Source: Lysobacteraceae bacterium (GTDB lineage: Bacteria > Pseudomonadota > Gammaproteobacteria > DSM-19610). From it: a stretch of DNA of 6,877 nt. The DNA lies in assembly GCA_020201295.1 (NCBI GenBank), contig JAIVHA010000193.1, positions 5,666 through 12,542 on the forward strand, read 5' to 3'. The translations under genes and the position numbers were made by a program. Numbering within the stretch: position 1 is the first letter of the stretch; each line of letters opens with the position of its first letter. The notes beneath the pieces were generated by a model. That model saw only the letters and a list, made by a program, of their open reading frames with translations, did not search any database and had not been told where the DNA came from. Of this stretch, positions 1 to 6,669 are shown in pieces.

Positions 1-36
1 GCGGCCGTCAAGCCTACAGGGATGTATTCACGGCGT
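1..36. repeat. Partial copy of an intergenic palindromic repeat element
   Basis: Bases 1-22 match 3279-3300 at 20 of 22 positions, and bases 23-36 match 3343-3356 at 12 of 14. The two blocks adjoin here, whereas in the fuller copy they are separated by 42 bases holding a hairpin. The left half of this copy would lie outside the window, and the similarity fades after about 36. It sits beyond the 3' end of the ABC ATPase gene, as the fuller copy sits beyond the 3' ends of fabI and the symporter. This suggests a dispersed element in gene 3' flanks. No coding capacity is visible. The family name is unknown to me. Confidence 0.6.
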
Positions 37-88
37 CCCGCCGACAGACATGGGGCTGTGCCAGCGCCTCCCCTGGCAGGCTGGCCAC

Positions 89-113
89 AAAAGATGGGGA
101 GTTTAACATCCCC
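89..113 (-). terminator. Weak candidate rho-independent terminator of the ABC ATPase gene
   Basis: Read on the minus strand just past the stop codon at 134-136, GGGGA and TCCCC can form a 5-bp stem around an 8-base loop, followed by ATCTTTT. Position and polarity suit termination of the ATPase gene. The stem is short and the T run has only four bases, so this is tentative. Confidence 0.35.
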
Positions 114-133
114 CGGACGGGGTAAATCCATTT

Positions 134-2179
134 TCAGGCTGGGGATTTCGCTCGCGCAAGGTCCTGATCGTACAACAGGCAGCGCACCCGGTGCGTGGCC
201 GAAAGTTCGCTCACGACAGGATAGGTGATACGGCAGATATCCATGGCCCGCGGGCAGCGGGGATGGAAATGGCAACCGGTCGGGGGATGCACCGGCGAGG
301 GCAGGTCGCCTTCCAGGCGGATGAGTTCCCGGTCGCTGGCGGCATCCAGGCGCGGCACCGCCGACAGCAGGGCACGGGTATAGGGATGAGCGGGCTGCTC
401 CAGCACCTCCGTCACCGTCCCCTCCTCCACGATCCTGCCCAGATACATGACCGCCACCCGGTGTGCCAGGTAGGCCACCACCGACAGGTTGTGGGTGATG
501 AACAGGTAGGAGAGCCCCAACTCCTGCTGCAGTTGTTTGAGCAGGTTCAGGATCTGCGCCTGCACCGAGACATCCAGGGCACTGGTCGGTTCGTCGCACA
601 CGATGATCCTGGGATTCACCGCCAGGGCCCGGGCAATACAGATGCGCTGGCGCTGGCCGCCGGAGAACTCATGAGGATAGCGGTCGAGGTGTTCCGGCCG
701 CAGGCCCACCTGCTCCATGAGTTCCCGCAGGCGGGCCTCGCGCCGGGCACGATTGCCGCCGATACCCTGGGCGCGCATGCCTTCCGCGACGATGTCCCGC
801 ACCCGCAGGCGCGGGTTCATGGCAGACAGGGGATCCTGGAAGATCATCTGCACATGAGCGCGCTGCCGGCGCAGGGCTTCACCACCCAGGGCGGTCAATT
901 CCAGGTCACCGAAGTACACCCGCCCCGCCGTGGGCCGGGGCAGTTGCAGGATGGCCTTGCCCAGCGTGGTCTTGCCGCAGCCGGATTCGCCCACCAGGGC
1001 CAGGGTCTCGCCGGCGGGCACGTCGAGTCGTACCCCATCCACCGCCCGCACCTGTTCCGGCGCGCGCCGGAACAACCCGGAGGCGACGGGAATATACACT
1101 TTCAGGTCGATGACCCGCAGGTCACGCGGATCCTCATGCGTGGGTACGGGCGTCGAGGAAGGGTGCACCATTTCCGGGGCGGATTGCTCATGACCGGCGG
1201 CCATGCCGAGCACGGGATCGGCCAGATGGCAGCGCACCCCCTGTACCTCCCCGCTGGCGATCCAGCCGGGAGGCTGATGGAAGCAGGGATCGAAGGCCCG
1301 CGTACAGCGGGGCGCGAAACGGCAACCGGCAAACGCCTGGTCGAGGCTGGGTACCGTGCCCGGGATCTGGCTCAGCGGCCGATCCCGCTTGTGCAGGTCC
1401 GGCAGGGCCTCGAACAGTCGCTGACTGTAGGGATGCCGTGGCGCGGCAAAGAAGTCGGTGCGCCACCCCTGCTCCACGATCTGCCCCGCATACATGACCG
1501 CCACCCGGTCGGCCATGCCCGCCACCACCCCCAGGTCATGGCTGATCAGCAGCAGGGCCATGCCCCTGTCGCGCTGCAGCTCCCGCAACAGTTCCAGCAC
1601 CTGGGCCTGGATGGTGACGTCCAGGGCCGTGGTGGGTTCGTCGGCGATCAGCAGTTCCGGGTTACCGGCCAGGGCGATGGCAATCATCACCCGTTGTTTC
1701 ATGCCACCGGAAAGCTGGTGGGGATAGGCGTCCCGGCGGAGCCGTGCATCGGGGATGCCCACCGCATCGAGGAGTTCCAGCACCTGCCGGCTCGCGCGCG
1801 CGCGGCGCAGACCCTGGTGCCGATGCAGGGACTCGCTGATCTGCTGTCCGACGGTCAGTACCGGGTTGAGGGAGCTCATGGGTTCCTGGAAGATCATGGC
1901 AATGCGGCCGCCGCGCACGCCGCGCATGGCCGCCTCCGGCAGAGCCAGCAGGTCCTCGCCGTGCAGCCGTACCTGACCGCCGACGATATGGCCCGCGGGC
2001 GGCAGCAGGCGCAGGATGGACAGCGCCGTCATGGATTTTCCACAGCCGGACTCGCCCAGCAGCGCCAGGGTCTCGCCCGCCTGGAGATGAAAGCTCACCC
2101 CGTCAACGGCGCGCACGGCTCGTCTCCCGGTACCCAGGCGGGTCTGCAGTCCGGTCACGCTCAGCAGGGTTGAACTCAT
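134..2179 (-). CDS. Fused two-domain peptide/nickel-type ABC transporter ATP-binding protein (DppD-DppF / YejF / GsiA type)
   Basis: This is a cytoplasmic ATPase that would power import of small peptides or related solutes through a partner permease. With the start at 2179 it has 681 residues, longer than YejF (about 530) and nearer GsiA (about 620). It carries two complete nucleotide-binding domains. NBD1: Walker A GESGCGKS (42-49), Q-loop Gln98, signature LSGGM (156-160), Walker B ending Asp180-Glu181, H-loop His214. NBD2: Walker A GESGCGKT (397-404), Gln448, FSGGQ (505-509), Asp529-Glu530, His563. Both halves end in the oligopeptide/dipeptide C-terminal module with four cysteines (286/292/299/317 and 636/642/649/667). 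In DppD relatives this module holds a [4Fe-4S] cluster. A linker of roughly 30 residues (about 322-352) joins the halves. Domain homology begins right after MSSTLLSVTGL, so the 46 codons upstream are not counted as coding. No good Shine-Dalgarno site precedes 2179, and the ATG at 2185 is an alternative. No permease or binding-protein gene is in the window, and the gene diverges from fabI. The substrate is therefore unknown; peptides are the best guess. Confidence 0.93.
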   Translation of the reverse strand: MSSTLLSVTGLQTRLGTGRRAVRAVDGVSFHLQAGETLALLGESGCGKSMTALSILRLLPPAGHIVGGQVRLHGEDLLALPEAAMRGVRGGRIAMIFQEPMSSLNPVLTVGQQISESLHRHQGLRRARASRQVLELLDAVGIPDARLRRDAYPHQLSGGMKQRVMIAIALAGNPELLIADEPTTALDVTIQAQVLELLRELQRDRGMALLLISHDLGVVAGMADRVAVMYAGQIVEQGWRTDFFAAPRHPYSQRLFEALPDLHKRDRPLSQIPGTVPSLDQAFAGCRFAPRCTRAFDPCFHQPPGWIASGEVQGVRCHLADPVLGMAAGHEQSAPEMVHPSSTPVPTHEDPRDLRVIDLKVYIPVASGLFRRAPEQVRAVDGVRLDVPAGETLALVGESGCGKTTLGKAILQLPRPTAGRVYFGDLELTALGGEALRRQRAHVQMIFQDPLSAMNPRLRVRDIVAEGMRAQGIGGNRARREARLRELMEQVGLRPEHLDRYPHEFSGGQRQRICIARALAVNPRIIVCDEPTSALDVSVQAQILNLLKQLQQELGLSYLFITHNLSVVAYLAHRVAVMYLGRIVEEGTVTEVLEQPAHPYTRALLSAVPRLDAASDRELIRLEGDLPSPVHPPTGCHFHPRCPRAMDICRITYPVVSELSATHRVRCLLYDQDLARAKSPA

Positions 2180-2411
2180 AGGCATGTCATACAGGAGGGT
2201 GGCAAGCGGGTCGAGTCTCGGCCCAGGGAAAAGGCCGCTTGCAGCCTGCCCATGGCCAACGTTCCTGTCAACGCCATAAAACCGGCATCGTGGAGGAGTC
2301 GGCTGGTCTGCACTCACCCTTCACCCCACGGGGGTTTTCCGGTACCTTAGCTCCCCAGTGAGCCGCCCGGGCAAGCAGTCGCCAGGGCGTACGATTCGAG
2401 AATGAAACGGA

Positions 2412-2416
2412 AAGGA
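2412..2416 (+). promoter_or_regulatory. Ribosome binding site that decides the fabI start
   Basis: AAGGA lies six bases before the ATG at 2423. It falls inside the longer open frame that begins at 2402, and it favours 2423 over the in-frame ATGs at 2402 and 2417. The protein starting at 2423 begins MGFLSGKR, as known FabI proteins do. Confidence 0.7.
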
Positions 2417-2422
2417 ATGGAT

Positions 2423-3220
2423 ATGGGATTTCTGAGTGGAAAGCGTGCATTGATCGTCGGGCTGGCCAGCAACCGTTCCATTGCCTGGGGCATCGCCCAG
2501 GCAATGCATCGCGAAGGCGCCGAACTGGCCTTCACCTACCAGAACGACAAACTGCGCGATCGGGTGGAAAAGATGGCCGCCCAACTCGATTCCGAAGTGA
2601 CCGTCCCCTGCGATGTGGCCAGTGACGAGGAAATCGAGGCGGTCTTCGATCATCTCGACGACTACTGGGATCATCTCGACATCATCGTTCATTCCGTGGC
2701 CTTCGCGCCGCGTGCCGAACTGGAAGGTGACTACCTCGACTCCGTCAGCCGCGATGGCTTCCGGGTGGCGCACGAAATCAGCTCCTACAGTTTTTCCGCC
2801 CTGGCCAAGGCCGGCTGCCGCATGATGGAAGGCCGCAACGGTGCCCTGCTGACCCTGAGCTACCTGGGTGCCGAGCGCGCCATGCCCAACTACAATGTCA
2901 TGGGTCTGGCCAAGGCCAGCCTGGAGGCCAATGTACGCTACATGGCCCAGAGCCTGGGTCCCGATGGTATCCGCGTCAACGCCGTCTCCGCCGGCCCCAT
3001 CAAGACCCTGGCCGCGTCCGGAATCAGCAATTTCCGCAAGATGCTCAACCACGTGGAACGCATCTCGCCCCTGCGCCGCAATGTAACCATCGAAGAGGTC
3101 GGCAACGCCGCCGCCTTCCTCTGTTCCGACCTGGCCGCCGGCATCACCGGTGAAGTCACCCACGTCGATTCGGGCTACAGCATCATCGGCATGGGTCCGC
3201 TGGACCTCGGCGAGGAATAG
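2423..3220 (+). CDS. fabI: Enoyl-[acyl-carrier-protein] reductase (NADH), FabI
   Basis: This cytosolic enzyme reduces the trans-2 double bond of enoyl-ACP with NADH, the last step of each round of type II fatty-acid elongation. It is the target of triclosan, diazaborines and isoniazid-like drugs. The 265-residue product (E. coli 262) is a divergent short-chain dehydrogenase/reductase. It begins MGFLSGKR, with the FabI-type cofactor loop around Gly13 and Ser19-Ile20. The stretch SYLGAERAMPNYNVMGLAK contains Tyr147, catalytic Tyr157 and Lys164 (Y-x6-K). NAVSAGPIKTLAASGI follows at about 186-201, and AAFLCSDLAAGITGE closes the conserved core. One residue is inserted near 131-138 relative to E. 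coli, which shifts the catalytic numbering by one. Residue 93 is Ala where E. coli has Gly. The gene stands alone on the plus strand, divergent from the ABC ATPase and convergent with the symporter. I see no clear sigma-70 promoter in the 243-base gap upstream. Confidence 0.98.
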   Translation: MGFLSGKRALIVGLASNRSIAWGIAQAMHREGAELAFTYQNDKLRDRVEKMAAQLDSEVTVPCDVASDEEIEAVFDHLDDYWDHLDIIVHSVAFAPRAELEGDYLDSVSRDGFRVAHEISSYSFSALAKAGCRMMEGRNGALLTLSYLGAERAMPNYNVMGLAKASLEANVRYMAQSLGPDGIRVNAVSAGPIKTLAASGISNFRKMLNHVERISPLRRNVTIEEVGNAAAFLCSDLAAGITGEVTHVDSGYSIIGMGPLDLGEE

Positions 3221-3235
3221 CCCGCGGGACACCTG

Positions 3236-3383
3236 CCGGGTCAGCGATATCCGTTACGGAACCGTCGGCCGCAGGGATGCGGCCGTCGAGCGTACAGGGA
3301 CAAGGTGAGACCGCACAGCGGTCGAGAAAGTGCCCTGGGGCATGTATTCATAGCGTGTTCCGTAAGGGATATCGCTGACGCGG
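3236..3383. repeat. Nested inverted-repeat element between convergent fabI and symporter genes
   Basis: The outer arms 3240-3262 and 3357-3379 are inverted repeats matching at 22 of 23 positions. Allowing one more mismatch they extend to 3236-3262 and 3357-3383. Inside are a perfect 8-bp hairpin with a four-base loop (3266-3273 with 3278-3285) and a perfect 6-bp hairpin with a three-base loop (3309-3314 with 3318-3323). A weaker CAGGG/CCCTG pair (3295-3299, 3333-3337) surrounds the second hairpin. It has no coding capacity. It fills nearly all of the gap between two facing stop codons, so it may act as a bidirectional transcription stop or 3'-end stabiliser, although no long T run is present. 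A shorter relative lies at 1-36. It resembles REP- or MITE-type dispersed elements in architecture, but I cannot name the family. Confidence 0.7.
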
Positions 3384-3398
3384 CTCTCCATGCCAGAA

Positions 3399-4679
3399 TT
3401 ATTTTCGCTCCTGCAGGATCCCCTGCTCACCTTCCGAGCGACCGATGATCACCGCGCCGCAGGAATCGCTGAACACATTCACCGAGGTGCGGCACATGTC
3501 CAGGATCCGGTCCACCACCAGGATCATGCCGATGGCCTCGATGGGCAGGCCCACGGTGTTGAGAATGATGGCGATGGCCACCAGGCTGGCGGCGGGAATA
3601 CCCGCCACGCCGATGGAGGTCAACAGGGCCAGCAACACCACGGTGAACTGGGTTGCCAGGCTCATCTCCAGGCCATAGGCCTGAGCGAGGAACATCACCA
3701 CCACGCACTCATAGAGCGCCGTCCCGTCCATGTTCACCGTGGCCCCGAGGGGCAACACGAAACTGCTGGTGCGGTTGGACACCCCGGCGTTCTTCTCCAC
3801 GCATTCCATGGTCAGTGGCAGGGTGGCCGAGGAAGACGCCGTGGAAAAGGAGGTCAGCAGCGCCGGTGCCATGGCCTGGAAATGGCGCCAGGGGCTAACC
3901 CCGGCCACGAAGCGCAACAGCAATGGCAGGGTGATGAACAGGTGGATAGCCAGTGCCAGCAGCACCGTGAGCGTGAAGGTGCCCAGGGAGATGGCCAGCG
4001 CCTCCAGTTGCTCGGCGCCGGTCTCCGCCACGACCTTCGCCACCAGGCCGAATACCCCATAGGGCGTGAAGCGGATCACCCAGTCGGTGATGCGCATCAT
4101 GACCTCGAACAGGCCCTGCCAGAATTCCTGCAACTGCTGGGAACGCGTGCCCTCGATGCGGGTCATGAAATAGCCGAACAACAGGCTGAAGAAGATCAGC
4201 CCCAGCATCTGGCCGTTGGCGGCGGCGGCGATGACATTGGGCGGCACCATGCGCAGGAATACATCGCTGATGGCGGTGTCTTCGCCGACCTGCACCCGTT
4301 CCCGGGCCGCCGCGGCCTCCTCCTCGCTCAACCCCAGCACCTGCTGCGCCGGTTCGCCACCGATGAGGCCGGGCTGCAGGGTATTCACCATGGCCAGTCC
4401 CACCAGGATCGCCAGCAGGCCGCTGATGAGATAAAAGGCGATGGTTTTGAGGCCAAGTCGTCCCAGGGCGTGAGTTTCGCCCACGCCGGCGATGCCGGAA
4501 ATGATGGAGGACATGATCAACGGTACGATGATCATCATCAGGGCATTCATGAACAGGGTGCCCATGAAGCCATATACCGCGTAGAAATGGATGCCGAGCC
4601 AACGGCCCTCGGTTCCGCTCAGCAGGCCGGCCACCAGGGCCAGCAGCAGGGCGATGAGGATTTTCCAGTGCAGTTTCAT
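3399..4679 (-). CDS. Dicarboxylate/amino acid:cation symporter (DAACS family, GltP/DctA/GltPh type)
   Basis: This inner-membrane secondary transporter would take up an acidic amino acid or C4-dicarboxylate with sodium or protons. The 426-residue protein is full length for the family. It opens with a hydrophobic helix (about 7-21) and has the expected eight-helix, two-hairpin plan. Hairpin 1 carries ASSSATLP (281-288), TM7 has NMDGT (316-320), hairpin 2 contains GVAGIPAAS (357-365), and TM8 contains Asp390, Asp394, Arg397-Thr398 and Asn401. In GltPh the equivalent Arg binds the substrate side-chain carboxylate and the Asp binds the amino group. This supports an acidic substrate, but family motifs do not separate glutamate/aspartate from dicarboxylates or fix the coupling ion. 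A polar external loop (about 107-140, rich in Glu and Ala) separates TM3 and TM4. The start at 4679 gives MKLHWKILIALLLAL, with a modest GGCGGGA upstream. It begins 40 bases after the ppiD stop on the same strand, so cotranscription is possible. Confidence 0.95.
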   Translation of the reverse strand: MKLHWKILIALLLALVAGLLSGTEGRWLGIHFYAVYGFMGTLFMNALMMIIVPLIMSSIISGIAGVGETHALGRLGLKTIAFYLISGLLAILVGLAMVNTLQPGLIGGEPAQQVLGLSEEEAAAARERVQVGEDTAISDVFLRMVPPNVIAAAANGQMLGLIFFSLLFGYFMTRIEGTRSQQLQEFWQGLFEVMMRITDWVIRFTPYGVFGLVAKVVAETGAEQLEALAISLGTFTLTVLLALAIHLFITLPLLLRFVAGVSPWRHFQAMAPALLTSFSTASSSATLPLTMECVEKNAGVSNRTSSFVLPLGATVNMDGTALYECVVVMFLAQAYGLEMSLATQFTVVLLALLTSIGVAGIPAASLVAIAIILNTVGLPIEAIGMILVVDRILDMCRTSVNVFSDSCGAVIIGRSEGEQGILQERK

Positions 4680-4719
4680 ATGGGCATCCCGCCACGCGCA
4701 TTCAGCATGCGCAGGCGCA

Positions 4720-5064
4720 TCAGCGTTGCGGATCGTCCGCGATCACCACCTTGGCACTGGCCCGCAGCTCACGCAGCAGGGCATTCACTTCGGCCGCACC
4801 ATACAGGCTCATCAGGCCCTGGCGTAGTTGCTGGCGTTCCGCATCCGTCATCTGGGCCGCATCCCCATCCCGCACCCGGTTGAGGCGGATCACCACGTAA
4901 TCGCCATTATCCAGGAACAGGCCGCTGCGCGAGGTTTCGCCTTCAGCGGGGCGTGGCATGCGGAACACCTCCGACACGACCGCGGCGGGGTGATTGCGCA
5001 CATTGCGCTGGATGGTTACCGGTGCCTGGTACTGCACCACCTGGCCATCGGCCAGTGTATCCAA
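4720..5064 (-). pseudogene. ppiD: Out-of-frame C-terminal remnant of PpiD
   Basis: About 114 codons, beginning LDTLADGQVV near 5064 and ending ADDPQR before the stop at 4720-4722, read as the normal PpiD C-terminus. They contain VSEVFRMPRPAEGE, then LDNGDYVVIRLNRVRDGD, then ALLRELRASAKVVIADD. These align with the E. coli segments around AAFALPLP, NVVLLALDEVKQGS and LMSNLRKEAKIKI. This frame is shifted relative to the upstream ppiD frame, which has homology up to PLEQV at residue 490 (codon 5065-5063). Joined directly, the two would give about 603 residues against 623 in E. coli. The stretch normally found at the join, an Ala/Lys/Arg-rich helix of roughly 30 residues, is absent. A small deletion with frame change is therefore likelier than a single-base slip. 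The fragment has no start of its own and is probably not translated unless by frameshifting. A sequence error is the main alternative. Confidence 0.8.
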
Positions 5065-6532
5065 CCTGCTCCAGGGGTCGGGGCTGGGCTGGCCGATGCT
5101 CCAGCAGGCGCACCACCAGCAGCCGTCCCGGCTCCACCTCGATGGGATCACTGTTGTTACCCCGTTCGAAGACTTCCTCGGCGAAGGCCGCGGTCACGAC
5201 ACCCGGGAAACGGCCGATCCCTTCGCCGCCCTCGCGGCTGATCCAGTCCGACTCCCGGGTCTCGATATCCAGCTGGGAGGCCGCCTCACCCAGGGTGCCG
5301 GGGTGCTCGTAGCTGGTATTGGCCAGGATCTCGGCCCGATCCATGAACAGGGTGTCCACTTCGTAGTCCCGCAGGCTGGCGATGATCTCGCCGCGCACCT
5401 CTTCCAGCGGCTTGACGTCACCGGTTTCGATATCAGTAACTTCGATAAGGTGGAATCCGAAAGGGGAACGAACGGGTTCGCTAAGCTCACCCGGTGTCAG
5501 GGCAAAGGCCGCGCTCTCGAATTCCGGCACCATCATCCCCTTGCCAAACAGGCCCAGATCTCCGCCCCGGGACGCCGAACCCGAGTCATCGGACATCTCC
5601 TCCGCCACGGCGGCGAAATCCTCGCCTCCCAGAATTCTTTCCCGTGCCTGCAGGATCCGTTCCCGCGCCGCGGTCACCTCTTCTTCATCCGCGGTGGCTG
5701 CCACCTGGATCAGGATATGCCGGGCACGGCGCTGTTCCTCGCGGCCATAGGCCTGCAGGTTCTGGTCGTAATAGGCGCTTACCGCCTCTTCGTCCACGGG
5801 GATCTCCGCAGCCACCTCATCACGACTGATCTCGAGGTATTCCAGCCGCACCTGCTCCGGCGCGTGGAAGGCCTCCTGGTTGGCCTCGAAATAACGCAGG
5901 ATATCTTCATCATCCGGTTCGAAGCGCTCGGCGATCCGGGCCGCGGAAACCAGCAGGTATTCCACTTCCCGTTGTTGCATTTGCAGGGCATGGATGGCGG
6001 CCAGTTCCGCTTCGCTGACCCCGACCGTGGCATTGAATCCGCTGGTGATCTGGTTCGTCAGCAGATCGGAGCGCAGGTCCATTTCAAAACCCGCCGGCGA
6101 CATCCCTTGCTGGCGCAGCAGCATTTCATAGCGATCGCGGGAAAACACCCCATCCTGCTGTACATCGGGAATCGCCTGGATGCGTGCAGCGAGCAATTGA
6201 TCACTGATGGCAAAGCCTTCTTCCTCGGCCATCTGAATCAGCAACTGTTTCTGGATCAGGCCCTCCAGGGCATTGGTCCGCAGCAGGCTCTCGTTGATCA
6301 TGCCGGGTTTGAAATCCTCGCCCAGCAGACGCTGCATCTGGATGCGCTGACGCTGCATGGCACGGGCCAGGGCCGCCTCGCTGATCTCCACGTCGTTCAC
6401 CTTGGCGGCATAGGCCGTGGTGTCGTCATTCAGATAGGAGTCGACCCCCCACAGGGCGAAGGTAAGCGCGATGAGGCCGACAATGACCCAGGCGATCCAG
6501 CCGGTGATGCGGTCACGAATGGCTTGCAGCAT
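4943..6532 (-). CDS. ppiD: Peptidyl-prolyl isomerase-type periplasmic chaperone PpiD, frame-broken at the 3' end
   Basis: PpiD is anchored in the inner membrane by one N-terminal helix and assists folding of exported proteins near the Sec translocon. The frame from 6532 gives 529 residues. These comprise a short cytoplasmic N-terminus MLQAIRDRIT, a membrane helix at about 11-30, a SurA-like N-terminal chaperone domain (about 35-185), and a parvulin domain (about 265-368). The parvulin domain holds ARHIL with His272, Asp315-Asp316, GGDLGLFGKG (323-332), Met334, Phe338 and FGFHLIEV with His361. A partial second domain runs to about residue 490. After PLEQV at 490 the product continues for 39 unrelated, Gly/Pro/Arg-rich residues to the stop at 4943-4945. 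The true C-terminus lies in another frame (4720-5064). The start at 6532 has a weak GAGAG eight bases upstream; codons further upstream lack homology. Its neighbour tRNA-Asp and the nearby fabI fit gammaproteobacterial ppiD surroundings. The gene is confidently ppiD; whether the break is real is uncertain. Confidence 0.9.
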   Translation of the reverse strand: MLQAIRDRITGWIAWVIVGLIALTFALWGVDSYLNDDTTAYAAKVNDVEISEAALARAMQRQRIQMQRLLGEDFKPGMINESLLRTNALEGLIQKQLLIQMAEEEGFAISDQLLAARIQAIPDVQQDGVFSRDRYEMLLRQQGMSPAGFEMDLRSDLLTNQITSGFNATVGVSEAELAAIHALQMQQREVEYLLVSAARIAERFEPDDEDILRYFEANQEAFHAPEQVRLEYLEISRDEVAAEIPVDEEAVSAYYDQNLQAYGREEQRRARHILIQVAATADEEEVTAARERILQARERILGGEDFAAVAEEMSDDSGSASRGGDLGLFGKGMMVPEFESAAFALTPGELSEPVRSPFGFHLIEVTDIETGDVKPLEEVRGEIIASLRDYEVDTLFMDRAEILANTSYEHPGTLGEAASQLDIETRESDWISREGGEGIGRFPGVVTAAFAEEVFERGNNSDPIEVEPGRLLVVRLLEHRPAQPRPLEQVGYTGRWPGGAVPGTGNHPAQCAQSPRRGRVGGVPHATPR

Positions 6533-6563
6533 ATTGATGACTCTCGATGTTTGTTGTTGGCTA

Positions 6564-6588
6564 CCCTGGTAGCCTGACGCTACCAGGG
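6564..6588. promoter_or_regulatory. Perfect 10-bp stem-loop in the ppiD leader
   Basis: CCCTGGTAGC (6564-6573) and GCTACCAGGG (6579-6588) form a perfect inverted repeat around a five-base spacer. It ends 31 bases upstream of the ppiD start. No T run follows on either strand, so it does not look like a standard terminator. As RNA it could shape the 5' leader; as DNA it has the symmetry of a regulator operator. Confidence 0.5.
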
Positions 6589-6669
6589 CTGATCTGCTGG
6601 TGGCGCGGAAGACAGGGGACAAGCCCCGGCATGTCGCGCGCCGCTACTGATGCAGAATCGGAGTCGCTG

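Noticed and set aside
191..2173. 660-codon open frame on the plus strand opposite the ABC ATPase
   Set aside because: It is antisense to a gene with clear motifs, its translation is low-complexity His/Gln/Gly-rich, and no domain is recognisable. It is a by-product of high GC content.
2243..2271. A perfect TTGACA on the minus strand (2271-2266) as a -35 box for the ABC ATPase
   Set aside because: At 17 bases spacing the -10 would be CAGGCT, a poor match, and 16 or 18 bases are no better. The hexamer alone is not enough to call a promoter.
2180..2317. 46-codon N-terminal extension of the ABC ATPase
   Set aside because: Homology starts at MSSTLL; the extension has no domain character and probably covers the 5' flank of the gene.
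2321..2341. ACCCC-ACG-GGGGT followed by T residues, terminator-like on the plus strand
   Set aside because: It is a 5-bp stem with a three-base loop upstream of fabI, where no plus-strand gene ends. It is probably a chance GC-rich palindrome.
2321..3232. 303-codon open frame on the minus strand opposite fabI
   Set aside because: fabI on the plus strand is unambiguous, and this translation has no family features.
3390..4883. 497-codon open frame on the plus strand opposite the symporter
   Set aside because: Its composition (His/Gln/Gly-rich) is that of an antisense shadow; the minus-strand frame has all the symporter motifs.
4943..5062. The 39-residue tail of the truncated PpiD as a new functional domain
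   Set aside because: It is simply the shifted reading of the normal PpiD C-terminal codons and has no recognisable features.
4994..6577. 527-codon open frame on the plus strand opposite ppiD
   Set aside because: It is an antisense shadow of ppiD with no recognisable motif.
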